From NCBI GenBank assembly GCA_016934095.1, contig JAFGTO010000145.1, positions 1-6,838 of the forward strand: a DNA stretch of 6,838 bases, in the 5' to 3' direction. The stretch comes from Candidatus Glassiibacteriota bacterium (GTDB lineage: Bacteria > Gemmatimonadota > Glassbacteria > GWA2-58-10). The notes below the pieces were generated by a model. It had not been told where the DNA came from and made no database searches. It saw only the letters and a list, made by a program, of their open reading frames with translations. A program made the position numbers and the translations under genes. Positions 1-5,695 of this stretch are shown here, one piece after another (within the stretch, counting starts at the first letter, position 1; the number at the start of each line of letters is the position of its first letter).

Positions 1-882
1 CTCCTGGCGGTGCGACAGCTCCTGGTTGGCCACCGAGGGCCAGAACTGCACGGCTGAAAGGGCCACGGCCAGCACGAACCCGGCGGCGAACCCGGCGGCG
101 AGGCGAGCCAGGGTGGAAGTCCCGGCCTTTTCGCGGAACAGCACGGTGAAGCGGAAAATGAAATAGGCGGTGGCGGCCAGGGAGCTGAAATACATCATCT
201 GCACGTGGGGAGAGAGTATCTGCAGGGCCACTGCCAGGCCCATCAGCAGGAAATAGACCAGCCTGCGCCGCCTGAGCGCCCGCTCGAGGAAGAAAAAGAC
301 CAGCGGGGTGAGCATGATCGTGAACCCGCGCCCGTCGTGCCCGGCATACAGGGTCGAGGCCATCCAGCCGGTAAAGCCGTAGGCCACTGCGCATACCGCT
401 CCGGCTACCCTGGCCAGGCCCAGCTCGCGTATCCAGAAAAACATGAACAGCCCGCCCGCCACCATCATCAGCAGGTAGCTGTAGCCGATCGCCCTCTCAA
501 GCGGCATCAGGTAGTAGAGGATGCTGGTGGGGAAATACAGCGGCCCGGGCAGCGCTCCCAGGTAGGGCATGCCGCAGTAGCTGTAAGGGTTCCACAGCGG
601 GTAGGAGCCGGTCTCCCTGCAGGTCTCCACCCCGAACAGGCGGGTCTGGAAAGCCTGGGTGTGCATGTCTCCGCCCCAGACCATGCCACCGGGAGTGAAA
701 ATGAACTCCCGGAAGAAAAATCCCAGCACCACCAGCAGGAAAAGCGCCAGGGCCAGCTCGAAGCGCAGGGGCTTTTCCAGCCAGGCCGGCAGACTGAGGT
801 CCGGGCGCCGGGATGCCTGCGGCAGCCGGGGCTTCGCTGTGCGCTCTCTCGTTTTCTGAGGCTTCTTTTTCTTGGCCGCCAT
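1..882 (-). CDS. YfhO-like polytopic membrane protein, probable GT-C glycosyltransferase (partial, 3' end outside window)
   Basis: The first 294 codons are visible, open to the window edge with no in-frame stop. The ATG at 882 has GGAGG seven bases upstream. Residues 1-34 form a basic cytoplasmic tail starting MAAKKKK. The first membrane helix is about 36-57, followed by an extracytoplasmic loop holding GGDMHTQ (70-76), with D72 as a possible GT-C loop-1 acidic residue. PLWNPYSYCGMP (95-106), AGHDGR (179-184) and SPHVQMMYF (224-232) resemble motifs I associate with YfhO-family proteins; further hydrophobic segments follow to the edge. YfhO members are large GT-C proteins; in Bacillus, YfhO is thought to glycosylate lipoteichoic acid using a lipid-linked sugar made by CsbB. 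A CsbB-like gene lies upstream in the same cluster. The acceptor is unknown. Family assignment is fairly sure; enzymatic activity is inferred. It starts 106 bases after the family 4 glycosyltransferase. Confidence 0.8.
   Translation of the reverse strand, partial: MAAKKKKPQKTRERTAKPRLPQASRRPDLSLPAWLEKPLRFELALALFLLVVLGFFFREFIFTPGGMVWGGDMHTQAFQTRLFGVETCRETGSYPLWNPYSYCGMPYLGALPGPLYFPTSILYYLMPLERAIGYSYLLMMVAGGLFMFFWIRELGLARVAGAVCAVAYGFTGWMASTLYAGHDGRGFTIMLTPLVFFFLERALRRRRLVYFLLMGLAVALQILSPHVQMMYFSSLAATAYFIFRFTVLFREKAGTSTLARLAAGFAAGFVLAVALSAVQFWPSVANQELSHRQE
75..101. repeat. 12-bp perfect tandem duplication inside the YfhO-like gene
   Basis: The unit cgaacccggcgg occurs twice back to back (75-86 and 87-98) and is followed by three bases of a third copy. 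On the coding strand it gives a repeated Ala-Ala-Gly-Phe inside a predicted membrane helix (about residues 261-268). The reading frame is kept. Confidence 0.8.
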
Positions 883-905
883 GAGTAGTCCTCCGGTTTT
901 ACCGG
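883..905 (-). promoter_or_regulatory. Ribosome binding site overlapped by a small hairpin, YfhO-like gene
   Basis: The coding strand carries GGAGG at 894-890, seven bases before the ATG at 882. Just upstream, CCGGT (905-901), a three-base loop and ACCGG (897-893) can pair. The last two G residues of the stem are the first two of the Shine-Dalgarno core, so folding would partly hide the site. The motif supports the start choice; a regulatory role for the short stem is speculation. Confidence 0.45.
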
Positions 906-988
906 TTACAACTTAATCAAATCCGCCGCTGCATGACAATGGTTTCGCACCGCCGTGAGCGGCCGTCAGGCACAGCCCGCCGGGAACC
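883..988 (-). other. Intergenic gap between GT4 and YfhO-like genes
   Basis: This 106-base gap holds the ribosome binding site of the downstream gene and little else I can support. A TTGTCA sits 17 bases before TTAAGT on the coding strand, but the second hexamer matches only three bases of a sigma-70 -10 box. Short GCCG/CGGC complementarity after the GT4 stop is not followed by a T tract, so I do not call a terminator. Read-through from the GT4 gene is the simplest reading. Confidence 0.4.
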
Positions 989-2182
989 TCATCCGGTTAT
1001 CTCGTTATAGAGCTCGACCCAGCGCCCGGTGATTCGCTCCCAGTCGAAATAGCGCCTTACATGCTCGTAGCCCTGAGCAGCCAGGCGGCTCGCCAGCTCG
1101 CTGTCCGTAAGCACACTGGTGATCGCCCGGGCCAGTGCTTCCGGGTCTTTCTCAGGCACCAGCAGCCCTGTCTGCTCGTGGCGGATCACATCCACGATAC
1201 CGCCCACTCCGGAGGCCACCACCGGCTTGTGGTAGCTCAGGGCCTCGACCAGCACCACGCCCAGACCCTCGGTATCGCCCCTGGAGTCGATGACCGCCGG
1301 CAGCACGAAACAGTCGCAGGCGGCGTAGTAGTCCGTGAGGTCTTCGCTGCTCACCCTGCCGGCGAACCTGACCCGGCCGGCCAGGCCCAGCCCGGCGGCC
1401 AGGCTGCGGAGAGCCGGTTCCTCCGGCCCGGTACCCACCACCTCGAGCTCCACCGGGAAAGGGCAGTCGACCAGTTTCAAGGCCCGCACCAGGTATTCCA
1501 CCCCCTTGCGCTCCACCAGCCTTCCCACGAACAGCACCAGCCTCACCCGCTGAGGATCTTCAGCCGCAGGCCCGCCCTGCTGCTGCGGCGGCACCGGGGA
1601 GCCATAGGGCACGATCTCCAGACGGCAGGGCACCCCGAGCCTCTCGATCTCGGCCCTGGTGTGGGAGGAGTTGGCCACCACCAGGCTGCTGTGGCGCACG
1701 ACCCAGCGCAGGAACGGGGTGAGAAAGGGCAACTGGTTACGCACCAGGCGCAGGCCCACCCCGTGGAACTGGCTGACTACCGGAGCACTGCTCCAGCGCC
1801 CGGCGAAATAGCCGAACAGCCCGTGGGGGAACGGCCAGTGCACGTGGATCACCTCGAACCGCTCGCTGCGCAGGATGCGGCGCAGGCCCCAGATCCCGAA
1901 AAAAAGATAGAAGGGCACCAGCAGGATAAACAGCTTGTTGCGCCTGATCTGGTCCGGGACTGTCAGCTCGTGGGAGAGCCGCTCCCAGCGCCGGAAAAAA
2001 TAGCGGAAGCGGCGCACCGGGATGCCGTGGACCTGGTGGTCGGCCAGTCCCCGGTAGCTCGAGACATAGACAGTCGTTTCGACTCCCCGGGCCCTCAGCC
2101 GGGAGATCGTCTCCAGCATCCAGGGAGTGATCACGTCATCCTCGCTGCGCGGGAAAGAGGTCACGATGAACAGCACTTTCAC
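989..2182 (-). CDS. Family 4 glycosyltransferase (GT-B fold)
   Basis: The 397-residue product has the usual length and layout of GT4 enzymes, which transfer a sugar from a nucleotide donor with retention. The N-terminal acceptor domain opens with MKVLFIVTSFPR, typical of the first Rossmann strand, and has HG at 140-141. The C-terminal donor domain has FVGRLVERKG (218-227, with R221 and K226) and the E-X7-E motif E305 to E313 in EGLGVVLVE, followed by the glycine-rich SGVGG (324-328). A hydrophobic patch at 84-100 may hold it to the inner membrane face. The GTG start at 2182 overlaps the stop of the preceding GT-C gene as GTGA, with GGAGG seven bases upstream, which indicates translational coupling. 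It probably adds a sugar to a lipid-linked glycan in the cytoplasm. Donor and acceptor cannot be predicted. The next in-frame Met (residue 22) would remove the first beta strand, so GTG is preferred. Confidence 0.92.
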   Translation of the reverse strand: MKVLFIVTSFPRSEDDVITPWMLETISRLRARGVETTVYVSSYRGLADHQVHGIPVRRFRYFFRRWERLSHELTVPDQIRRNKLFILLVPFYLFFGIWGLRRILRSERFEVIHVHWPFPHGLFGYFAGRWSSAPVVSQFHGVGLRLVRNQLPFLTPFLRWVVRHSSLVVANSSHTRAEIERLGVPCRLEIVPYGSPVPPQQQGGPAAEDPQRVRLVLFVGRLVERKGVEYLVRALKLVDCPFPVELEVVGTGPEEPALRSLAAGLGLAGRVRFAGRVSSEDLTDYYAACDCFVLPAVIDSRGDTEGLGVVLVEALSYHKPVVASGVGGIVDVIRHEQTGLLVPEKDPEALARAITSVLTDSELASRLAAQGYEHVRRYFDWERITGRWVELYNEITG

Positions 2183-3810
2183 TTCAGCACCTCCAGCACG
2201 GCGGTCAGCGGGTCCTGCAGGGCGAACACGACCTTGAAATCATCCCGGTGCTCCTGCACGGCCGGCAGCAGGTAGCGGTAAGTGGTGCCGCTCACTGCAT
2301 CTATCACCACGTAGTCGGTGCGGCGGATCTCGGCGAACACGCTGTCGCGGTCGGTGGTGAACGGGTAGCCGCAGGCCTTGCGGCCGGTGTGCAGGTAGAA
2401 CAGCCGCGGCTTGCGCACGGTAACCACGCTGGTCTCGGGGGTGTTCTGCTTGACCCAGTCCGCAGCCTGGAACAGGTGGCGCCAGTTGACCGGATAGCCG
2501 GCGTAGCGGTCGCCATCCAGGTAGCGGCCGATCATGCCCAGGTTCTCCGGCATCCTGCCCGCCTGGCTGCCCAGGCCGGCCAGCGCCAGCACCAGCCCTG
2601 CCGCAGCCGCAGGCATGCCGGGAAACGCTTTGCCCGGGCCGAGCCTGCGCGCTGCCAGCTCCACCGCCTCGGCAAGGTATAGCAGGAGCAGGGGCACCAC
2701 TGGCATCAGGAAGCGCACGTCGCTCCAGGCCTCGGGCCAGAGCAGCACTATTCCCAGGTAGACCAGGACATAGACCTCGAGGAACCCCGGGCCGGCAGCC
2801 AGCCTGGCCGCCAGGCCGGTGAGTGCCAGCAGCGCGCAGAGGACCGAAAGAGCCTTCACCGCCGCATTTTTTTTCAATATCGCATCCGAGCCGAGCACTA
2901 CCCGGGCCAGCTCCCCCCCGGCGTAGATCCCCGCATTCCTCAGCGCCCGCCCGGCCAGGCCGGCCACGGCGATGCTGCCCTCCTCCGGGGTGTAGGGGTT
3001 CTTGAGCAGGAGCTGGTAAAGGTAGCCCCTGTTCTCGCCCCGCTCGGCCATCCGGTTGCGGACCATCCAGGGGGCGAGCAGCACTGCCACGGCCACGGTA
3101 AAGACCAGCAGCCTCTTCCAGGAGCGCTTCAGGGCATAGTAGGCGAAACCGGCGACAGCGAAGCCCAAGCCGGCAGTACGGATATGGGCGGTAAAGGCCA
3201 GGGACAGCAGGCCCAGCCAGAACCAGCGGCCGTACTTCCCCGCCTGCCCGGGATCCTCGGAGCGCAGCATCAGGTAAAGGGACAGCAGGCTGAAAAACAG
3301 GAAGGCGATCTCGGACAAGATCCAGTGCGAGTAGTCGACAATCACCGGGTTGAGCGCCGCGGCCAGGGTCAGCCCGGCCCAGGCCGCAGGTGTCAGCAGC
3401 CTTCGTGTCAGGGCCGAAAACACTGCCACCGAGCCTGTTGCCAGGATGATAGAGAGCAGTTTGAGGACCACCACGTTGCGGCCGAAAAGCAAGACCAGCG
3501 GGGCCAGCAGCAGCGGATAGCCGAAGGGGTACTGGGTGTGGGGCCTGGGCGCTCCCGGTCCGATGTTGTCCGAGTACCCGTCCCCCAGGCGGAATATCGA
3601 CTCGGCGAGGATGATATAGCTGGCATTATCGCCGCCGGTATGGGGTTTCGGGTCGAACAGGGCCAGGCAGGTCAGCAGGTTCAGGGCCAGCGAGGCGAGC
3701 AATATTTGCCTGGCGTGCTCCTTGATCCAGGCTTCCAGCCTTTTGCCTTGGTGGACTGAAAGAGGGGCGGCTGACTTGGAGAGTATCTTTTTCCGGGGAC
3801 CTCTGACCAA
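2179..3810 (-). CDS. GT-C membrane glycosyltransferase of the PMT/ArnT (GT39-like) type
   Basis: The 543-residue product is a polytopic inner-membrane protein with about 11-12 hydrophobic segments. A basic N-terminal tail (1-34) leads into helix 1 (about 35-52). The first outer loop contains GGDNASY (59-65), where D61 is the likely catalytic acidic residue of the GT-C family, and QYPFGYP (93-99) matches the YPPGYP-type motif of PMT_2 proteins. SHWILSE (161-167), APWMVRNR (246-253) and DVRFLMPVVP (364-373) are further family-like motifs. The last 110 or so residues form a soluble outer domain. Such enzymes move a sugar from a polyprenyl-phosphate carrier to lipid, glycan or protein at the outer face. 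The polyprenyl-phosphate-sugar synthase-like gene 54 bases upstream is a natural donor supplier. The start is TTG with GGGAG five bases upstream; no Met occurs before the first several helices. Its stop overlaps the GT4 start. The acceptor is unknown. Confidence 0.85.
   Translation of the reverse strand: MVRGPRKKILSKSAAPLSVHQGKRLEAWIKEHARQILLASLALNLLTCLALFDPKPHTGGDNASYIILAESIFRLGDGYSDNIGPGAPRPHTQYPFGYPLLLAPLVLLFGRNVVVLKLLSIILATGSVAVFSALTRRLLTPAAWAGLTLAAALNPVIVDYSHWILSEIAFLFFSLLSLYLMLRSEDPGQAGKYGRWFWLGLLSLAFTAHIRTAGLGFAVAGFAYYALKRSWKRLLVFTVAVAVLLAPWMVRNRMAERGENRGYLYQLLLKNPYTPEEGSIAVAGLAGRALRNAGIYAGGELARVVLGSDAILKKNAAVKALSVLCALLALTGLAARLAAGPGFLEVYVLVYLGIVLLWPEAWSDVRFLMPVVPLLLLYLAEAVELAARRLGPGKAFPGMPAAAAGLVLALAGLGSQAGRMPENLGMIGRYLDGDRYAGYPVNWRHLFQAADWVKQNTPETSVVTVRKPRLFYLHTGRKACGYPFTTDRDSVFAEIRRTDYVVIDAVSGTTYRYLLPAVQEHRDDFKVVFALQDPLTAVLEVLK
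2183..2194 (-). promoter_or_regulatory. Ribosome binding site for the GTG start of the GT4 gene
   Basis: GGAGG at 2194-2190 on the coding strand lies seven bases before the GTG, inside the last codons of the upstream gene. It decides in favour of the GTG start and fits the GTGA stop-start overlap. Confidence 0.75.
2867..2874 (-). other. Run of eight A residues in the coding strand
   Basis: Codons for L312-K313-K314-N315 of the GT-C gene read TTG AAA AAA AAT, giving eight consecutive A on the coding strand in otherwise GC-rich DNA. The frame is open through it, so it is not a frameshift in the sequence as given. Confidence 0.8.
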
Positions 3811-3820
3811 TCGATCTCCC
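3811..3820 (-). promoter_or_regulatory. Ribosome binding site for the TTG start of the GT-C gene
   Basis: GGGAG (3820-3816), within AAGGGAG, lies five bases before TTG on the coding strand. It supports the TTG start, since no ATG or GTG nearby gives a complete first membrane helix. The 12 bases 3818-3829 (ccctt-gg-aaggg) are self-complementary around the motif, but the central spacing is too short for a stable hairpin. Confidence 0.6.
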
Positions 3821-3864
3821 TTGGAAGGGCCAGTTTAATAGCCTGGGGTGAGAACAGGCACGAC

Positions 3865-4545
3865 TCAGTCGAAGAAATGGTAGCGCAGGATGCAATAAAC
3901 TGCGCTGATTCCGTCCTTCCAGCCGATTTTCTTGCCCTCGCTGTAGTCCCTGCCCGCATAGGAGACCGGGGTTTCATAGATACGGCAGCCCAGGCGCGCC
4001 ACCTTGGCGGTCACTTCCGGCTCGAAACCGAAACGGTCGGAGCGCAGATGGATGCCCTTGATGATCGAGGACTTGAACATTTTGTAGCAGACTTCCATAT
4101 CGGTCAGGTTGAGGTTGGTGAACATGTTGGAAAACAGGGTCAGCATACGGTTTCCCAGGTAGTGCCAGAACAGGTGCACCCTGGTGGTGCTGCCGCCGAA
4201 GCGGGTGCCGAAGACTACGTCCGCCAGCCCCTTGCGGATAGGCTCCAGCAACTGGTGGTATTCCTCGGGGTTGTATTCCAGGTCGGCATCCTGGATCACG
4301 ATCACCTCGCCGGCGGCCTCGGCGATCCCGCGCCGCACCGCCGCCCCCTTGCCCATGTTCCTTTCCTGGAAAAAGACCCTGATCCTGGGGTCGCTGAGCT
4401 TCTCCAGGTACTCCCGGGTCCCGTCCGTGGAGCAGTCATCCACTATGACCAGCTCCTTCTCCAGGTCCACGGCCAGGACCCGCCGGATAATTTCTTCGAT
4501 GGTATCGATTTCGTTGTACGCCGGCATGACAACGGATAGTTTCAT
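3865..4545 (-). CDS. Family 2 glycosyltransferase, soluble DPM1-like (polyprenyl-phosphate sugar synthase type)
   Basis: The 226-residue product is a single GT-A catalytic domain without membrane helices, like DPM1-type dolichyl/polyprenyl-phosphate mannose synthases. Visible motifs: VVMPAYNE (5-12), VDDCSTDGT (35-43), NMGKGAAVRRG (63-73), the metal-binding QDADLEYNP (85-93, DxD at 86-88), FGTRF (112-116), TDMEVCYKMF (148-157), RFGFEPE (171-177) and GRDYSEGKKIGWKDG (198-212). Known members transfer a sugar from a nucleotide donor to a polyprenyl phosphate in the cytoplasm; some close relatives act in polysaccharide synthesis instead. The ATG at 4545 is chosen because GGGAG lies five bases upstream and the domain starts at once; an in-frame TTG at 4620 would add 25 unconserved residues and has no clear ribosome site. 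A GT-C enzyme, its likely consumer, follows after 54 bases. The sugar is not predictable. Confidence 0.9.
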   Translation of the reverse strand: MKLSVVMPAYNEIDTIEEIIRRVLAVDLEKELVIVDDCSTDGTREYLEKLSDPRIRVFFQERNMGKGAAVRRGIAEAAGEVIVIQDADLEYNPEEYHQLLEPIRKGLADVVFGTRFGGSTTRVHLFWHYLGNRMLTLFSNMFTNLNLTDMEVCYKMFKSSIIKGIHLRSDRFGFEPEVTAKVARLGCRIYETPVSYAGRDYSEGKKIGWKDGISAVYCILRYHFFD

Positions 4546-4555
4546 CAGTACTCCC
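4546..4555 (-). promoter_or_regulatory. Ribosome binding site deciding the ATG start of the DPM1-like gene
   Basis: GGGAG at 4555-4551 on the coding strand lies five bases before ATG 4545. This favours the ATG over the in-frame TTG 75 bases upstream. Confidence 0.65.
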
Positions 4556-4591
4556 GCAGTGCTTGGCCTTGGGAAAGGCGAATGGAATCTC

Positions 4592-4620
4592 AGTTTATCA
4601 CCGGAAAAGTCCCCGTGCAA
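4592..4620 (-). promoter_or_regulatory. Weak candidate promoter before the DPM1-like gene
   Basis: On the coding strand TTGCAC (4620-4615) and TAAACT (4597-4592) are 17 bases apart, and the second is preceded by TGA, which resembles an extended -10 element. The hexamers match the sigma-70 consensus at only three and four positions. It lies about 47 bases before the ATG, just after a possible terminator. A small stem, GCCTT/AAGGC (4579-4566), lies in the would-be leader. Confidence 0.22.
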
Positions 4621-4623
4621 GGG

Positions 4624-4640
4624 AAAACGGGCCGGGCCCG
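4624..4640 (-). terminator. Weak candidate intrinsic terminator after the CsbB-like gene
   Basis: Eight bases after the TAA stop, the coding strand has a five-pair all-GC stem CGGGC/GCCCG with a three-base loop (4640-4628), followed by TTTT (4627-4624). The stem and T tract are both short, so termination would be partial at best. Confidence 0.3.
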
Positions 4641-4648
4641 CCTGGTGC

Positions 4649-5599
4649 TTAATCGTCCCGCTTCCTCAGCCGGTCCTCGAGGTTCTTCAGGCGCTCGAGC
4701 AACTGGCCGATCAGCTCGGTCAGGAAACCGAGGGTGAACAGCAGCACGCCGGCCAGCACGAAGAGGATCACCAGGTAGAGCAGGGGACGGTAACCCTGGG
4801 GCGGGTCCACCCCGAAACGATAGTACAGGGCCACCACCCCGGTGGCAAAGCCCAGCAGCAGCAGGGCCAGGCCGCCGCTGCCGAACAGCGACATCGGCTT
4901 TTTGCCCAGGCTGATCAGGAACTTGACACTTATCAGGTCCAGCAGGCCGACCACCACGCGCCAGAGTCCGGTGTACTTGGACTTGCCGTGGCGGCGCGGC
5001 AGGAGCTCCACCTCCAGCTCGGACACCCTGTAGCCCCGGTTGTAGGCCAGGGCCACGAAGAAGCGGTGCCAGTCGTGGCGCAGGTGTATCTCCTCGAGGA
5101 TCCCGCGCCGGTAGGCTTTCACCGTGTTGAGGTCGCGCACCGGGACCTGGAAGAGCAGCCGCGAGAGGAAGTTGTAGATGCCGGAGACCACTCTCTTGCC
5201 GTACCTGCCCACCTTGCGGCCGCAGACTATGTCGCTGCCCTGGCCTTCACGCATCTTTTCCAGGAAGCGCGGGATGTCCTCCGGAGAGATCTGCATGTCC
5301 GCGTCGTAGAGCACCACGATTTCCGCGGATGCCGCCTGGTTGCCGGTAAGCATGGCCTCGGTCTTGCCGAAATTGCGCCGGTGCCTCAGCAGCTTCAGCC
5401 GCTTCTCGGTGCCGGCGATCCCGGCGGCCGCGCCGTATGTCCCGTCCGTGCTCCCGTCATCCACCAGCACTATCTCGCCGTCCAGGCCGTGGCGGTCGAA
5501 CATCGAGGTGAGGCCCTGGACCAGCTCGGGGATGTTCTCGACTTCGTTGTAAGCCGGGACAAGCACGCTGACATCCGGCCGCTCGCTCGTGTTTCCCAT
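4649..5599 (-). CDS. CsbB/GtrB-type family 2 glycosyltransferase with two C-terminal membrane helices
   Basis: The 316-residue product has a cytoplasmic GT-A domain and two C-terminal membrane helices, the layout and length of CsbB, GtrB and related polyprenyl-phosphate sugar synthases. Motifs: VSVLVPAYNE (10-19), LVDDGSTDGT (45-54), NFGKTEAM (76-83), YDADMQISP (98-106, DxD at 99-101), VRDLNTVKAYRR (154-165) and PRRHGKSKY (201-209). The helices are about 237-260 and 272-296; a charged helical tail (299-316) ends the protein. Known relatives transfer a sugar from a nucleotide donor to undecaprenyl phosphate, and the lipid-linked sugar is then used outside by a GT-C enzyme such as YfhO. ATG 5599 is preferred (AAGG seven bases upstream); GTG 5617 is in frame but is directly preceded by a GC-rich hairpin and has no ribosome site. 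No GtrA-like flippase is adjacent. The sugar is unknown. Confidence 0.9.
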   Translation of the reverse strand: MGNTSERPDVSVLVPAYNEVENIPELVQGLTSMFDRHGLDGEIVLVDDGSTDGTYGAAAGIAGTEKRLKLLRHRRNFGKTEAMLTGNQAASAEIVVLYDADMQISPEDIPRFLEKMREGQGSDIVCGRKVGRYGKRVVSGIYNFLSRLLFQVPVRDLNTVKAYRRGILEEIHLRHDWHRFFVALAYNRGYRVSELEVELLPRRHGKSKYTGLWRVVVGLLDLISVKFLISLGKKPMSLFGSGGLALLLLGFATGVVALYYRFGVDPPQGYRPLLYLVILFVLAGVLLFTLGFLTELIGQLLERLKNLEDRLRKRDD

Positions 5600-5617
5600 G
5601 ATGCCGCCTTTTTCCAC

Positions 5618-5640
5618 GCGCCCGGCTGTTTTGCGGGCGC
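5618..5640 (-). repeat. Inverted repeat (7-bp perfect arms) just upstream of the CsbB-like start
   Basis: Arms gcgcccg (5618-5624) and cgggcgc (5634-5640) flank a nine-base spacer and can form an all-GC hairpin about 19 bases before the chosen ATG. No T tract follows on either strand, so it is not a standard terminator. A leader structure or protein-binding site is possible but unproven. Confidence 0.55.
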
Positions 5641-5656
5641 AACGGTTAATAGTAAG

Positions 5657-5687
5657 AAAAAATCAAACCGCCTGCAGCCTGGCAGGC
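5657..5687 (-). terminator. Candidate intrinsic terminator after the upstream membrane protein gene
   Basis: Eight bases after the TAG stop (5698-5696), the coding strand has GCCTGC (5687-5682), a six-base loop and GCAGGC (5675-5670), followed after four bases (GGCG region ending GG) by TTTGATTTTTT (5667-5657). A second, competing stem CAGCCT/AGGCTG overlaps the first. GC-rich stem plus T-rich tail close to a stop codon fits a rho-independent terminator, which would separate the upstream gene from the five downstream genes. I found no convincing promoter between this and the next start. Confidence 0.5.
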
Positions 5688-5695
5688 TGGCCAGC

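Noticed and set aside
205..888. Plus-strand open frame of 227 codons
   Set aside because: Exact mirror frame of the YfhO-like gene, which has a clear ribosome site and membrane-protein motifs; the plus translation is Gln/His-rich and unconvincing.
1061..2275. Plus-strand open frame of 404 codons
   Set aside because: Antisense to the well-supported GT4 gene and the end of the GT-C gene; low-complexity His/Gln-rich translation without motifs.
3184..3759. Plus-strand open frame of 191 codons
   Set aside because: Antisense to the GT-C gene; Gln/Gly-rich with no recognisable domain.
3861..3871. Palindrome cgactcagtcg at the end of the DPM1-like gene
   Set aside because: Eleven bases with a one-base centre overlapping the stop codon; likely chance, and I know no matching bacterial operator.
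4546..4620. In-frame extension of the DPM1-like gene to a TTG at 4620
   Set aside because: Adds 25 residues not typical of the family and bypasses the GGGAG-ATG at 4545.
5600..5617. In-frame GTG start at 5617 for the CsbB-like gene
   Set aside because: Directly preceded by a GC-rich hairpin and no ribosome site; ATG 5599 has AAGG at a suitable distance and the family domain begins soon after.
5618..5640. GC-rich hairpin considered as an intrinsic terminator
   Set aside because: No T tract follows it on either strand; kept only as an inverted repeat.
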